A DNA stretch of 64,000 nt. Origin: Myxococcus landrumus. GTDB taxonomy: Bacteria > Myxococcota > Myxococcia > Myxococcales > Myxococcaceae. Numbering within the stretch: the stretch's first letter is position 1; every line of letters begins with the position of its first letter. The notes under the pieces are model-generated. The model searched no databases. It had not been told where the DNA came from and saw only the letters and a list, made by a program, of their open reading frames with translations. Positions 52,950 through 63,611 of this stretch are shown here, one piece after another. The position numbers and the translations under genes were made by a program. The DNA lies in NCBI RefSeq assembly GCF_017301635.1, contig NZ_CP071091.1, positions 3,546,001 to 3,610,000 of the forward strand, written 5' to 3'.

Positions 52950-54146
52950 ATGGGGGGCCTCTGGCGAGACTTCCTCGGCGACGCTACGTTTGAAAGGAAG
53001 TCGCTCTCATCCAGGAAGCCTCCCTTGGAACTCTCCTTGAATCCCGCCCTGCGCACCGACCTCGGCAAGCGCGCGGGTGTCACCGGCGGCCTGTTGGGCG
53101 TGCTGTGTGTGTTCGCTGAATTCTGCTTCCTGTTTCCGCACCTGCTGGTGTCCGCGGACGGCCGGGCCTTCTATTCGGAACACATGGGCCTGTTCCGAGG
53201 CATCCTCCAGGCCGCCATCATCACCACCTTCGTGCTGGGCGCGTTCAGCGTGTTCAGCCTGCGCTCCAAGGCGCATGGCGGCATCGCCATCGTGCTCGCG
53301 CTGGTGGCCCTGCTCCTGGGCGGCAGTGAGGCGGAGCCCCTCACCCACCGGCCGCGCGCCATGAGCGCGGGCCTGGACTACTTCGTGTTGGAGCTCCTCG
53401 TGCTGGGATTGCTGTTCATCCCCATGGAGCGGCTGTGGGGACTCCACGAGCAGCGCATCTTCCGCGAAGGCTGGCAGACGGACCTCAAGCACTTCTTCGT
53501 CAGCCACGTGGGCGTGCAGCTCATCTCCTTCGCGGTGCTGATTCCCGTGCAGGTCTTCTTCGCCTGGGCGGTGCGCGCGGACTTCCAGGCCCACGTCGCC
53601 GCCCAGCCCGTGTGGTTGCAGTTCTTCGAGATTCTCTTCGTGGTGGACCTGGTGAGCTATTGGGTGCACCGCGCCTTCCACCAGATTCCGTGGCTTTGGA
53701 AGTTCCACGCCATCCACCACTCCAGCTTGCAGATGGACTGGCTGGCCAGCTCGCGCTCGCACCTGGTGGACGTGCTGGTCAACCGCGTGGCGGGCTTCAT
53801 CCCCGTGTTCCTCCTGGGCTTCAGCCCGTCCGCCATCTACGGCTACCTCGTCTTCGTCTCCTTCCACGCGGTCTACATCCACGCCAACGTGAGCCATCGC
53901 TGGCCCTACCTGCGCTGGCTGTTCGCGACGCCCGAGTTCCACCACTGGCACCACACATCGGACGAGGAAGGCATCGACAAGAACTTCGCCGTCTTCCTCT
54001 CGTTCATCGACGTCATCTTCAGGACGGCGCACCTGCCAACCCACTGGCCGTCACGGTATGGGACGACGCAATTCCAGCCGCCGGAGACGTACCTGGGGCA
54101 GCTCGCCTATCCGTTCAAGCGTCACGAGGAGACGCCCTACGGATAG
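52950..54146 (+). CDS. Sterol desaturase / fatty acid hydroxylase superfamily membrane protein
   Basis: Up to 398 residues with about seven membrane helices. The three His boxes of the di-iron superfamily are present: WVHRAFH, HAIHHSS and HHWHH (in TPEFHHWHHTSDEEGIDKNF), plus a distal SHRWPY. It would oxidise a lipid at the membrane; myxobacteria make sterols and ether lipids, so several substrates are possible. The start is uncertain: ATG 52950 lacks a ribosome site, whereas TTG 53025 is preceded by AGGAAG and would give 373 residues beginning just before the first helix. A 14-base palindrome (GAGGCTCGAGCCTC) precedes the gene. Confidence 0.88.
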   Translation: MGGLWRDFLGDATFERKSLSSRKPPLELSLNPALRTDLGKRAGVTGGLLGVLCVFAEFCFLFPHLLVSADGRAFYSEHMGLFRGILQAAIITTFVLGAFSVFSLRSKAHGGIAIVLALVALLLGGSEAEPLTHRPRAMSAGLDYFVLELLVLGLLFIPMERLWGLHEQRIFREGWQTDLKHFFVSHVGVQLISFAVLIPVQVFFAWAVRADFQAHVAAQPVWLQFFEILFVVDLVSYWVHRAFHQIPWLWKFHAIHHSSLQMDWLASSRSHLVDVLVNRVAGFIPVFLLGFSPSAIYGYLVFVSFHAVYIHANVSHRWPYLRWLFATPEFHHWHHTSDEEGIDKNFAVFLSFIDVIFRTAHLPTHWPSRYGTTQFQPPETYLGQLAYPFKRHEETPYG

Positions 54147-54167
54147 GCGCGAATCAATGGACGAGAC

Positions 54168-55832
54168 CTAGAGGAAGAGGTTCTCCGGAATCGGCGTGAC
54201 CGTCTGGAAGACGTAGCCGGCCGTGCCCGCCGTGGACGAAACGCCCGTGGCGCCCGCGGAGCCACCGTTGCCACCCGACGCGCCGCCGCCGCCCCCCGAG
54301 GTGGTCGCGGTGCTGGCTCCCAGCGGCCCCTCCGAGGTGCCCGCGGCGCCCCCGCTGACGTTGGTCGAGCCCGACAGCGTGATGGGCGCGGAGGAGAGCA
54401 GGCTGATGATGCCTCCTCCACCGCCACCTCCTCCGCCCTTGCCGGGGCTCGAGGCGCCCGGGTTGGCCGAGTTGTCTCCCGCCCCACCGCCAGCGCCCAC
54501 CGCGTTCACGATGCCTCCGATGTTGATGGCCGTCTTGCCGACGATGGAGACGATGCCACCTCCACCGCCACCACCGCCCGGCACGTTGGCGCCGTCCGCG
54601 GCCGAGGTCCCGGAATCACCGTTGGCCTGGATGGAACCCCCGCTCTGGATGCGCACCGTGCCCTGCGCGAGGATGACGAGCGTGCCGCCACCATCTCCCC
54701 CGACGGCCACCAAGGTCTTCGCTCCGGAACCTCCGCCCTTGACGCCGGGCCGCAGCAACTGCGCGGCCTGGAACGGCTGAAGCCCGAGGCCGCCCGAGGG
54801 CTCACTCGCGGGGGTGCGCGCCACACCAGACTCCGCGGGCCCCAGGCCACTGTCGGAGGAAGACTGGTCGACGATGATGGAGCCGGTGGAAGTGATGGTG
54901 AAGTCGCCCGTCGTCCGGATGACCGTGCCACTGGGCACGATGAGGGTCGAGGAGATGGTCAGGCTGGAGAACTGAAGCGTCTGCCGCCCCTGTGCGACGA
55001 GGGCGTTGTAGCCCCCGGAGGTCGTCAGGTCGGTCACGGTCCCGATGTTCCACGCCCCCGCCGACCCATCGCCATAGATGCCCGTCGCGCCCGGCGGGCC
55101 CGGATCTCCCTTGGCCCCCGTGGCGCCGGTCGCCCCTGCTGCTCCGTTGGTGCCCGGTGTCCCTGGCGGCCCCGGCACACCCTGCATGCCTTGCACGCCC
55201 TGCGGCCCTTGCGCACCGCTGCACACGTAGCGCGTCAGCGCCGGGGTCACCTCGCCCGCGTCCAGCGTGCCGTTGCCATTGGTGTCCAGGCCGAACTGGA
55301 GTCGCACGCCCCCGGTGGAGCAGTTGGCGCCCGCGGACTCCACGGCCGTCGCAGACAGCGCATGCAGCCCCGACGCGCCTACGGGTCCTGTATCGCCGCG
55401 CGGGCCCTGGACGCCCTGCGCCCCTTGGACGCCTTGCGGCCCCTGGAGTCCCTGCCCCCCCTGCGCCCCCTGCGGGCCCGTGCAGACGTAGCTGGTGGTC
55501 TCCACTTCGTTGTCGTCCAGCGCGCCGTCACTGTCGTCATCGACGCCGGCCTCGAGCTTCACGCCGCCCAGGGCGCAGTTGGCGCCAACGGCCTCCGGCG
55601 TGGTGCGAGCCACCGCGTTCTTTCCCGCCTCTCCCTGGGGCCCACCGGCGGGGCCCGCCGGGCCTTGAGGTCCCTGCGCGCCCACGGGGCCTTGTTCGCC
55701 TGTGTCACCCTTGGGCCCTTGCTGCCCCTGAGCCCCTTCCTCACATGCCGACAGCACCAGGAGGGTCGTCATCGGTAGCGCCCGAAGCAGTCCCCGCCCC
55801 CAAAGGGGATATCGCCAGTTCACTTGAGCCAT
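54168..55832 (-). CDS. Collagen-like, glycine-rich lipoprotein with DUF7151-type modules
   Basis: 554 residues. Lipobox VLSAC after the signal, then collagen-like G-x-y runs ([20 protein letters not shown]) at about 30-70, 118-155 and 225-265. Between them lie two similar Cys-paired modules: [20 protein letters not shown]...SYVC and [20 protein letters not shown]...RYVC, where the acidic loops look like calcium sites. The C-terminal 290 residues are a beta-helix-like region with strands such as [20 protein letters not shown] and glycine runs of 8-9. It is probably a surface stalk or filament. GAGGAGGAGGACCACC precedes the ATG. Repeats make it prone to length variation. Confidence 0.88.
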   Translation of the reverse strand: MAQVNWRYPLWGRGLLRALPMTTLLVLSACEEGAQGQQGPKGDTGEQGPVGAQGPQGPAGPAGGPQGEAGKNAVARTTPEAVGANCALGGVKLEAGVDDDSDGALDDNEVETTSYVCTGPQGAQGGQGLQGPQGVQGAQGVQGPRGDTGPVGASGLHALSATAVESAGANCSTGGVRLQFGLDTNGNGTLDAGEVTPALTRYVCSGAQGPQGVQGMQGVPGPPGTPGTNGAAGATGATGAKGDPGPPGATGIYGDGSAGAWNIGTVTDLTTSGGYNALVAQGRQTLQFSSLTISSTLIVPSGTVIRTTGDFTITSTGSIIVDQSSSDSGLGPAESGVARTPASEPSGGLGLQPFQAAQLLRPGVKGGGSGAKTLVAVGGDGGGTLVILAQGTVRIQSGGSIQANGDSGTSAADGANVPGGGGGGGGIVSIVGKTAINIGGIVNAVGAGGGAGDNSANPGASSPGKGGGGGGGGGIISLLSSAPITLSGSTNVSGGAAGTSEGPLGASTATTSGGGGGASGGNGGSAGATGVSSTAGTAGYVFQTVTPIPENLFL

Positions 55833-56187
55833 GGTGGTCCTCCTCCTCGCGACAACTCGGAGTGGTGTCCGAGAGCAAACGACGAGCCAGGGTGCCTCAA
55901 CCCGGTAGGACACATCAAACCTGACAGGGAGCCCCTGCGATGCGCTCACCTGCCTACGTCTGAAGACAACCTGGTGCGTCCCGATTGAACGAACTCAGCG
56001 TCTACCCGGAACGCAGGCACCGCGTGAAGACGCAGTGCATCCAGGGCCGTGTCTGGGGCTCACGGGAAGGCCGTGGAGCGCTTCATCACGTGGCACACCG
56101 CGCCCTTCCCCATCCTGGGCATCCTGAATGGAGGCCATGGACAGACGACGTTCGCGCCGCCGGCCGACGCGCCCATCGAGCGCCCTT
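55833..56187. other. Intergenic stretch, no gene recognised
   Basis: 355 bases upstream of the collagen-like gene and downstream of the SDR gene. Open frames here have no family features and no ribosome sites. It should contain the promoter of the leftward collagen-like gene near 55840-55900; I cannot place it. Confidence 0.4.
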
Positions 56188-56928
56188 CTAGTAGGGGCTC
56201 GCGGTGGGCCGGATGATGATTTCGCTGACGTCGACCTCGGCGGGCTGGCTGATGGCGTAGCTGATGGAGCGCGCGATGGCCTCCGCGGGGATGGCGACCT
56301 TGCGGAACTCGCGCATCACGTCGCGGGCGTTCGTGTCGCTGATGCTCTCCGCCAGCTCCGATGTCGTGACGCCCGGGGAGATGACCGTCACGCGGATGTC
56401 CGCACCCACCTCCTGGCGCAGCCCCTCCGAGATGGCCAGCACGGCGAACTTCGTGGCGCAGTAGACCGCCGCCGTCGGGCTCACCGCGTGACCGCCAATG
56501 GAAGACAGGTTGATGAACTGGCCTGCCTTCTGACGCTTCATCACGGGCAGCGCCGCCGCGATGCCATGCAGCACGCCTCGGATGTTCACGTCGATCATCC
56601 GGTTCCACTCGTCCACCTTCAGCATCTCGAGCAAGGACAACGGCATCACGCCCGCGTTGTTGATGAGGACATCCAGCCGTCCAAACTCCGCCAGCGTGAA
56701 GTTCACGAAGCCCTCCACATCCTCCCGCTTCGTCACATCCACCGCGCGTGCTCGCGCCTCGCCTCCACGGGATTTCAGCTCCTGGGCCAGCACCTCCAGT
56801 CGCTCCGCGCGGCGGGCGCCCAGCACCACCTTCGCGCCCTGCTGGGCAAGCAACCGAGCCGCCGCCTCACCGATGCCGCTGCTCGCTCCGGTGATGGCCA
56901 CGACCTTGCCCTGGATGTTCGTCGTCAT
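56188..56928 (-). CDS. SDR-family NAD(P)-dependent oxidoreductase
   Basis: 246 residues, a classical short-chain dehydrogenase: cofactor loop TGASSGIGEAAA, GARRAERL suggesting NADPH preference, NNAGVMPLSLLE, catalytic Ser in INLSSIGG and Tyr-x3-Lys in YCATKFAV, and SPGVTTSEL. It ends VSEIIIRPTASPY, typical of the YdfG-like or clavulanate-dehydrogenase-like group. The start at 56928 is preferred over the ATG six bases upstream because GAGGA then has proper spacing. It is divergent from the AraC gene (146 bases), which is the probable regulator. Confidence 0.92.
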   Translation of the reverse strand: MTTNIQGKVVAITGASSGIGEAAARLLAQQGAKVVLGARRAERLEVLAQELKSRGGEARARAVDVTKREDVEGFVNFTLAEFGRLDVLINNAGVMPLSLLEMLKVDEWNRMIDVNIRGVLHGIAAALPVMKRQKAGQFINLSSIGGHAVSPTAAVYCATKFAVLAISEGLRQEVGADIRVTVISPGVTTSELAESISDTNARDVMREFRKVAIPAEAIARSISYAISQPAEVDVSEIIIRPTASPY

Positions 56929-57074
56929 GTGCATGTCCTCGCGTGAGTGACCCGGTAACCGGGAACATGCGCACCCTCTCAAGACGGGGCTCGGAGGCGG
57001 TATCCAGATGCTCGCCGACTCTTGCCTATTCCTCCACGGGCGCTCGGCGCCGTTCGGCACTATGACTGTCGCCC

Positions 57075-57995
57075 ATGAAGACCGCTCGCCCCTCAGCCCC
57101 CGACCTGGACGTGCTGGCGACGCTCATGAAGCGTCACACGCCCACGGATGGCATCCATGCGACGGCCATCCCCCGGCTGGTCCTCATCCGCGCCTCGGAG
57201 CCCACCACTCCGCTGCATGCGCTGCACGCCCCCGCGCTGTGCATCGTCGCGCAGGGCCGCAAGCAGGTGCTGCTCGCGGACGAGATGTATGTCTATGGGT
57301 CGGACCAGTGCCTGGTCGCCTCCGTGGACCTGCCCGTCACGGGCCAGGTCGTCGAGGCGTCCTCCACGAGGCCCTATCTCTGCTTCCGGTTGGACCTGGA
57401 GCCCGGCCAGTTGGGAGACATGATGATGGAGGCGGCGCTGGAGGCTCCCGCGGGTAACGGGCTGGCCCGAGGGCTGGCGTTGGGTCCGGTGGGGGCGACG
57501 CTGCTGGATGCGGCGACGCGGCTCGTCCGACTGCTGGACACGCCGCGCGACATTCCGGTGCTGGCGCCGCTCTTCATCCGCGAGATTCTCTACCGGCTGT
57601 TGGCCGACGACCCCACCGCCAAGCTGCGGCGAATCGCCATGGCCGACGGTCGGCTCCACTCCGTCACGAGGGCCATCCACTGGATCAAGGAGCACTACGC
57701 CGCGCCCATGCGCATCGAGCACCTGGCGCGCACGGTCCACATGAGCCCGTCCGCGCTCCATCAGCACTTCAAGTCCGTGACGTCGATGAGCCCGCTGCAG
57801 TACCAGAAGCAGCTGCGGCTCCAGGAGGCTCGCCGCCTGATGCTCGCCCGGCCCATGGACGCGGCGATGGCGGGACACACGGTGGGCTACGAGAGCCCCT
57901 CCCAGTTCAGCCGCGAGTACAGCAGGATGTTCGGCGCACCGCCCTCCCGAGACATCGCGCGGCTTCGGGAGGCGCTGGGGGCCCCATCCTCCTGA
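57075..57995 (+). CDS. AraC-family regulator with AraC_N ligand domain
   Basis: 306 residues. An N-terminal cupin-type AraC_N domain at about 25-170 (PALCIVAQGRKQVLLADEMYVYGSDQCL in parts, VDLPVTGQVVEAS) and two HTH motifs at about 205-300 (IEHLARTVHMSPSALHQHFKSVTSMSPLQYQKQLRLQEARRL and AGHTVGYESPSQFSREYSRMFGAPPSRD in parts). This is the type that regulates a divergent aldo-keto reductase or SDR gene, matching the SDR at 56188. A TATGAC hexamer lies 8 bases before the ATG with no Shine-Dalgarno, so it may be leaderless. Confidence 0.92.
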   Translation: MKTARPSAPDLDVLATLMKRHTPTDGIHATAIPRLVLIRASEPTTPLHALHAPALCIVAQGRKQVLLADEMYVYGSDQCLVASVDLPVTGQVVEASSTRPYLCFRLDLEPGQLGDMMMEAALEAPAGNGLARGLALGPVGATLLDAATRLVRLLDTPRDIPVLAPLFIREILYRLLADDPTAKLRRIAMADGRLHSVTRAIHWIKEHYAAPMRIEHLARTVHMSPSALHQHFKSVTSMSPLQYQKQLRLQEARRLMLARPMDAAMAGHTVGYESPSQFSREYSRMFGAPPSRDIARLREALGAPSS

Positions 57996-58038
57996 GCATC
58001 AAGAACTCGAGCCCAGGACGTTCCAGGGTCGATTCAAC

Positions 58039-59338
<1,300 letters not shown>

Positions 59339-60328
59339 TCAAAATGTCGCGAGAAACGTCTTCATCTCGCGCAGCACTTCGTCATGGTTGGTGAGCCAGA
59401 CGTAGTGCCGCGCGTGCTCGAGCTTGATGCCCTTCCAGTTCGGCTTGCTCATCACGCTCAGCACTTCGGCGTCCCGCTGGATCGCCCTGGCGTTCAGGGA
59501 CCTCAACTTCTCCTGCACGGGAGGGTCCATTTGGGAGAAGCCTGGGAGGTCCTCCGCCCGCCCGAACCGGGGCTGATCCACGTAGAGGAAGAGCACGGCC
59601 GCCGTCACGGCCGCGAAGTCCACCTTCGAGAACCCCCTCAACACCTGCTCCTCCGCGTGCGGCCACTTGCGGCCGCGCAGGTAGTGCCCGGTCTTCGGAT
59701 CGAACTCGTTCGTCTCGTCGATCTCGTGCGCGGGGAACGCTCCTCCGACGTCACGCGCGAGCGCGGCGGCGAGCGCGGCGCGTGAGGCCACGTCCTCGGG
59801 AGCGGGCTCGCTCGGAGGAGGCATGGGCACGATCAAAAGGAGTTCCGCCAGCAGGTCACCGTTGGTCCTCACGTCCAGGTAGACCACCTTCTCCACGCGC
59901 TCCGGGTGATGGGTTGCCACCCAGGTGAGCTCTGGCCCGGCGACGGAGTGGCCCACGAATGACGCCTTCGCGATTCCCAGCCCCTCCAGCACCCGGACGA
60001 CGTCCTCGCCCAGGGTGGCGGTGTCGTAGCCCTGCTCGGGCCAGTTCGACGAGCCAAACCCCCGGCGGGTGACGGCGTAGACGTGATGGGTCGCGGTGAA
60101 CTCCGGCGCGAAGGTGTCGAACACGTGGCCCGTGTTGCCCAGGCCCGACAGGAAGACGAGCGCGGGTCCCTGACCTCCGAAGTCGAGCAGCTCGAGCTCG
60201 ACCCCCTCGGCCACCTTCACCCGCTTCACCTGATGCAACGCGCTGGAGTCGGCAGAAGCCGGGACCGGGACGGACTTCGTCGTCACACAGGCGAACAGCG
60301 GCAAGCAGAGGAGGAGGAGTTTTCGCAT
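59339..60328 (-). CDS. Alpha/beta hydrolase lipoprotein
   Basis: 329 residues. Signal peptide and lipobox PLFAC at the N-terminus. The hydrolase core shows LVFLSGLGNTGHVFDTFAPEF, AVTRRGFGSSNWPEQGYD, the nucleophile elbow GHSVAGPELTW, and a late His in LTNHDEVLREM; the acidic residue is not certain. The family includes esterases and epoxide hydrolases; the substrate is unknown. ATG 60328 is preferred over the TTG twelve bases upstream because the signal begins there. Confidence 0.85.
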   Translation of the reverse strand: MRKLLLLCLPLFACVTTKSVPVPASADSSALHQVKRVKVAEGVELELLDFGGQGPALVFLSGLGNTGHVFDTFAPEFTATHHVYAVTRRGFGSSNWPEQGYDTATLGEDVVRVLEGLGIAKASFVGHSVAGPELTWVATHHPERVEKVVYLDVRTNGDLLAELLLIVPMPPPSEPAPEDVASRAALAAALARDVGGAFPAHEIDETNEFDPKTGHYLRGRKWPHAEEQVLRGFSKVDFAAVTAAVLFLYVDQPRFGRAEDLPGFSQMDPPVQEKLRSLNARAIQRDAEVLSVMSKPNWKGIKLEHARHYVWLTNHDEVLREMKTFLATF

Positions 60329-60427
60329 GGACTGACTCAACTACAGGAATGCGGAGACCACCAAGAAAGCCCATGGGCGCGGTGGTGTCAGTCGGAGCTG
60401 GACAGGAGTTGGAGAGGAAGACGGTCA

Positions 60428-60637
60428 GCCCCCGCCTCCACGCCTGCAACGTCGGCTCCGACACCCCAGCCTCTCCACCACCGCCTTCAGCGTGTCGCCC
60501 TTCTCCAGGGCATGCGCCAGGTAGCGCGCCGCGAACGCGCGCAGTGGCTCCGGGAACGGGCCCGAGCCTGCTGTGCTCCCGGGCCCTCCGCCTCTCCACT
60601 CCTGTCGGAACTGCTCCAACTCCTTCTCCACGTGCAC
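60428..60637 (-). pseudogene. Frameshifted fragment of a transposase-type helix-turn-helix protein
   Basis: The minus strand begins VHVEKELEQFRQEW (GTG at 60635-60637) and continues FAARYLAHALEKGDTLKAVV, ERLG. Then a run of four G (60464-60467 on the plus strand, CCCC) has lost a base: in the next frame the helix continues GVSEPTLQAWRRG. The combined sequence is a helix-turn-helix like that at the start of IS66/IS3-type accessory proteins. After RRG the similarity ends, so the gene is both frameshifted and truncated. It marks an old transposon insertion between the hydrolase and rnhA. Confidence 0.6.
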
Positions 60638-60751
60638 CTCCAGGTTTTTGGCCCGGAGGTCTCACGTCGCGGCCCCGCTCGTCACGACGGGGCCCGGCGA
60701 GCAGTGACTCCTCTACAGACTTCGCCCAGGTCGGCGGCTAGGGTGCGCGGC

Positions 60752-61516
60752 ATGAAGAGTCACGCCACCTTCGTCTTCGCCGACGGCGCCTGCTCTGGCA
60801 ACCCAGGCCCGGGAGGCTGGGGCGTCATCATCGCCACGCCGGATGGACAGGTGGTGGAGCTGGGCGGGCACGAGCCGGAGACGACCAACAATCGGATGGA
60901 GCTCACCGCCGTGGGCAAGGCGCTGCGCCACCTGGAGGCGACACCCGGCCCGCTGCACATCCATACCGACTCCACCTATGTGATTCAGGGCATCACCCGC
61001 TGGGCCTTCGGCTGGAGCAAGCGCGGTTGGAAAACGGCTGACGGCAAGGAGGTGGCCAACACGGCCTACTGGAAGCGCTTGATGGCGCTCCTCGCCCAAC
61101 GCAAGCAGGTCCACACCGGCGAGGCCGCCGCGGTGGAGTGGCACTACGTCCGAGGACACGTGGGTGTCCCAGGCAATGAGCGCGTGGACGCCATCGCCGT
61201 GTCCTTCTCCCGAGGCAAGGGCCAGCGGCTCTACACGGGCGCGCTGGCGACCTACGAGGTGGACATCTACGACGTGCCCGAAGACACCTCGGTGCCCGAG
61301 GAGTCCCCCAAGCAGCGCGAGGCCAAGGCCAAGGCCTACTCCTACTTGAGCCAGGTGGGCCGCAGCGTGAAGCGGCACGCGACGTGGGCCGCGTGTGAGC
61401 GCCGCGTGAAGGGCGTCTCGGATGCACGCTTCAAGAAGACGCGCAGCGCCGAGGACGAGGCCCAGGTGCTGGACGACTGGGGCGTCCGCCCCGAGGACGT
61501 TCAATCCGAGGACTGA
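60752..61516 (+). CDS. rnhA: RNase HI with C-terminal viroplasmin-like domain
   Basis: 254 residues. The first 150 are RNase HI: catalytic Asp in VFADGACSGNPGPGGWG, Glu in TTNNRMELTAV, Asp in HTDSTYVIQG, and the His/Asp pair in VRGHVGVPGNERVDAIA. It cuts RNA in RNA-DNA hybrids. The last 60 residues, YSYLSQVGRSVKRHATWAAC, ERRVKGVSDARFKKTRS and AEDEAQVL, resemble the viroplasmin/hybrid-binding domain, which usually stands at the N-terminus of eukaryotic and some bacterial RNases H. TAGGGT lies exactly 7 bases before the ATG and there is no Shine-Dalgarno, so a leaderless message is likely. The gene overlaps the convergent methyltransferase by 16 bases. Confidence 0.92.
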   Translation: MKSHATFVFADGACSGNPGPGGWGVIIATPDGQVVELGGHEPETTNNRMELTAVGKALRHLEATPGPLHIHTDSTYVIQGITRWAFGWSKRGWKTADGKEVANTAYWKRLMALLAQRKQVHTGEAAAVEWHYVRGHVGVPGNERVDAIAVSFSRGKGQRLYTGALATYEVDIYDVPEDTSVPEESPKQREAKAKAYSYLSQVGRSVKRHATWAACERRVKGVSDARFKKTRSAEDEAQVLDDWGVRPEDVQSED

Positions 61517-62481
61517 GCCGCGCCGCCCCGCACCGCCGTCAGCAGCAAGTCGTACTTGCCTCCCAGGAACGTGCGGAAGCCGTGCTGGTGCAGGTAGCGG
61601 CGGTAGAACGAGAGGTCCTTCACCAGCAGGGAGAGGTCCGGCTCGCGGAGGTTCCGCACCCGCGCGCCGTAGACCACCTCACCGTCTCGAAAGCGGGAGT
61701 TGGGGAACCCCAGCACCAAGGTCGCCTGAGGCTCCAGGTGCTCCTGCACCAGCTTGCGCAGCAGCGCGTGGTCATCCACACCAGGGCTCTGCAACGTGCC
61801 CACGGAGACCACCAGGTGGAACCTCCCCAACCCCTCCGGCAAGGCATTGAGGTCCGCGGCGATGAAGCGGTGCCGCGCATCGGGGAACCGGGCACGCGCC
61901 TCCGCCAACGCACTGACGCTGTGGTCCACGCCGACGAACGTGACGTCGGGCGCACCATCCAACCACGCGAACGCGGCCAGCTCGTCGCCCCGGTTCACGC
62001 CCAGGTCCAACACGCGCGCCCCCTCGGGCAGGCTCACGCGCCCCAGCGCCTCCAACCACGGCAACAGGAAGCCCGCGTCCTCGAGCTTCCTCACCCGGGC
62101 GAAGGCGGAGTCCGCGCCATAGCGCTCCTCCACGGGAGCGTCCTCGGAGGTGCTCGCGCCGCCCGCATGCCACGACGCCTCCAGACCCAACGCCTCGAAG
62201 GTCAGTGAGACATGCGTGGCATCCACCGCGCGAGGCGTCAGCAACCGGCAGGACACCCCCTCCGCCAGGTCACACCAGCTTCGCAGGGGCCGGTGCACCA
62301 ACCCACCCTCCGGCCCGACCTGCTCGCCTGAATAGCGGCCTCGGCCCAGGTCCGGGTCCGGCACCTCGATGCACACGCGCTCCGCTCCCGCGAGCACGGC
62401 CTTCAGGTGGCGGAGGATGTCGATGAGCGGCTCGTCGCGGAAGCGACGCGGGAGGGGCACGGAACCAGAGGAGAGCGACAT
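61501..62481 (-). CDS. Class I SAM-dependent methyltransferase
   Basis: 326 residues, cytoplasmic. A 110-residue N-terminal region precedes the Rossmann domain: motif I RVLDLGVNRGDELAAFAWL, VTFVGVDHSVSALAEARARF, RFIAADLNALPEG and HLVVSVGTLQS. The variant motif I (DLGVNRGDE in place of DxGxGxG) occurs in a subgroup of methyltransferases of unknown substrate. ATG 62481 is preceded by a G-rich stretch, and a GTG three bases upstream is an alternative. The 3' end overlaps rnhA by 16 bases in convergent orientation. Confidence 0.85.
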   Translation of the reverse strand: MSLSSGSVPLPRRFRDEPLIDILRHLKAVLAGAERVCIEVPDPDLGRGRYSGEQVGPEGGLVHRPLRSWCDLAEGVSCRLLTPRAVDATHVSLTFEALGLEASWHAGGASTSEDAPVEERYGADSAFARVRKLEDAGFLLPWLEALGRVSLPEGARVLDLGVNRGDELAAFAWLDGAPDVTFVGVDHSVSALAEARARFPDARHRFIAADLNALPEGLGRFHLVVSVGTLQSPGVDDHALLRKLVQEHLEPQATLVLGFPNSRFRDGEVVYGARVRNLREPDLSLLVKDLSFYRRYLHQHGFRTFLGGKYDLLLTAVRGGAAQSSD

Positions 62482-62592
62482 CACCCCCAGACTACCCCGA
62501 GGACCTCGACGACTCCTCGGAAGTCCGCACCCAGCAGGAGAGCCGCGCGGTCCTCGAACGGCCGGCGGCTCTTCCCGAGAACGACGCCACCA

Positions 62593-63489
62593 TCAGGACG
62601 ACTGCCGCTGGCTCAGCGCGACGCTGCCCAGGATGAGCGTGCCAGCGACGACCATCGTCAGCGTCACCGGCTCCCCCAACAGCAGCCACGACCAGGCCAC
62701 GCCGAACAGCGGCACCAGATAGGTCACCGTGACGGCGCGGGCAGCACCGATGCGGGCGATGAGGCGGTAGTAGACGACGTACCCCGCGCCGGTGCAGACC
62801 ACGCCCAGCGCCACCGCGGCCAGCCAGGACGTCCCCGGGATGGACTGTGCCGGCCACGTCGCCAGCGCGAACGGCAACGTCATCAGCGCCGCGAACCCCA
62901 GCGTGGATGCAGCCACCGCTCCGGCAGGAATCCCCGTCAGGTGCCGACGCACCATGTTCGCCGAGATGCCGTACAGGAAGGCGGCGAACACCGCCGCGGC
63001 CACCGCGAGCCCGGGACTGGCCCCTTCAATCTTCGAGCTGGCGAGCACCACCACACCCGCGAAGCCGATGGCCAGCGCCACCGCGCGACGAGAGGTGATG
63101 CGCTCCTTGTAGAACAGGAACGCCACCAGCGAGGTGAAGAGCACCGTCATGCTGTTGGCGATGGCGCTGATGCCCGCGGGCGCCTGCCGAGCGGCCCACG
63201 CGAAGAGCGCGAACGGCACCGCCGCGTTGAGCGCGCCCACCAGCGCCAGCTTCGGCCAATGCGAGCGGGTGACAGCCGCGCGAGCCTTCAGGAGGAAAGG
63301 CAGGAGCACCAACGACCCCATCACCAGCCGGACGGCGACCAGCGGAAAGGGGCCGAAGTCCGCCGCGGCGATGCGCATGAACATGAACGACGCCCCCCAG
63401 ACAGCCGCCAGTCCTCCCAGCTCGAGGGGGGTCAACCAGCTTCCAGACACAGGGGAAACAGCGGGACGGGCAATCAGTGGGGTGCTCAT
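62593..63489 (-). CDS. EamA/DMT-family exporter
   Basis: 298 residues with ten predicted membrane helices in two EamA repeats: AAVWGASFMFMRIAAADFGPFPLVAVRLVMGSLVLLPF (in parts) and the second half YGISANMVRRHLTGIPAGAVAASTLG. Family members export amino acids, nucleotide sugars or drugs. Divergent (122 bases) from a GcvA-type LysR gene that probably controls it. A weak AGGTG lies before the ATG. Confidence 0.9.
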   Translation of the reverse strand: MSTPLIARPAVSPVSGSWLTPLELGGLAAVWGASFMFMRIAAADFGPFPLVAVRLVMGSLVLLPFLLKARAAVTRSHWPKLALVGALNAAVPFALFAWAARQAPAGISAIANSMTVLFTSLVAFLFYKERITSRRAVALAIGFAGVVVLASSKIEGASPGLAVAAAVFAAFLYGISANMVRRHLTGIPAGAVAASTLGFAALMTLPFALATWPAQSIPGTSWLAAVALGVVCTGAGYVVYYRLIARIGAARAVTVTYLVPLFGVAWSWLLLGEPVTLTMVVAGTLILGSVALSQRQSS

Positions 63490-63611
63490 GGGCGTTCACC
63501 TGGCAGCGCGAGACACGAATCTCACTCCGGTCGCTCACTATCTGCGCGCCACGCACTCCGGGCGCAACTTCATGGTATTGAAGGCAGCCACAAATATGAT
63601 TTGAGGCTCGC

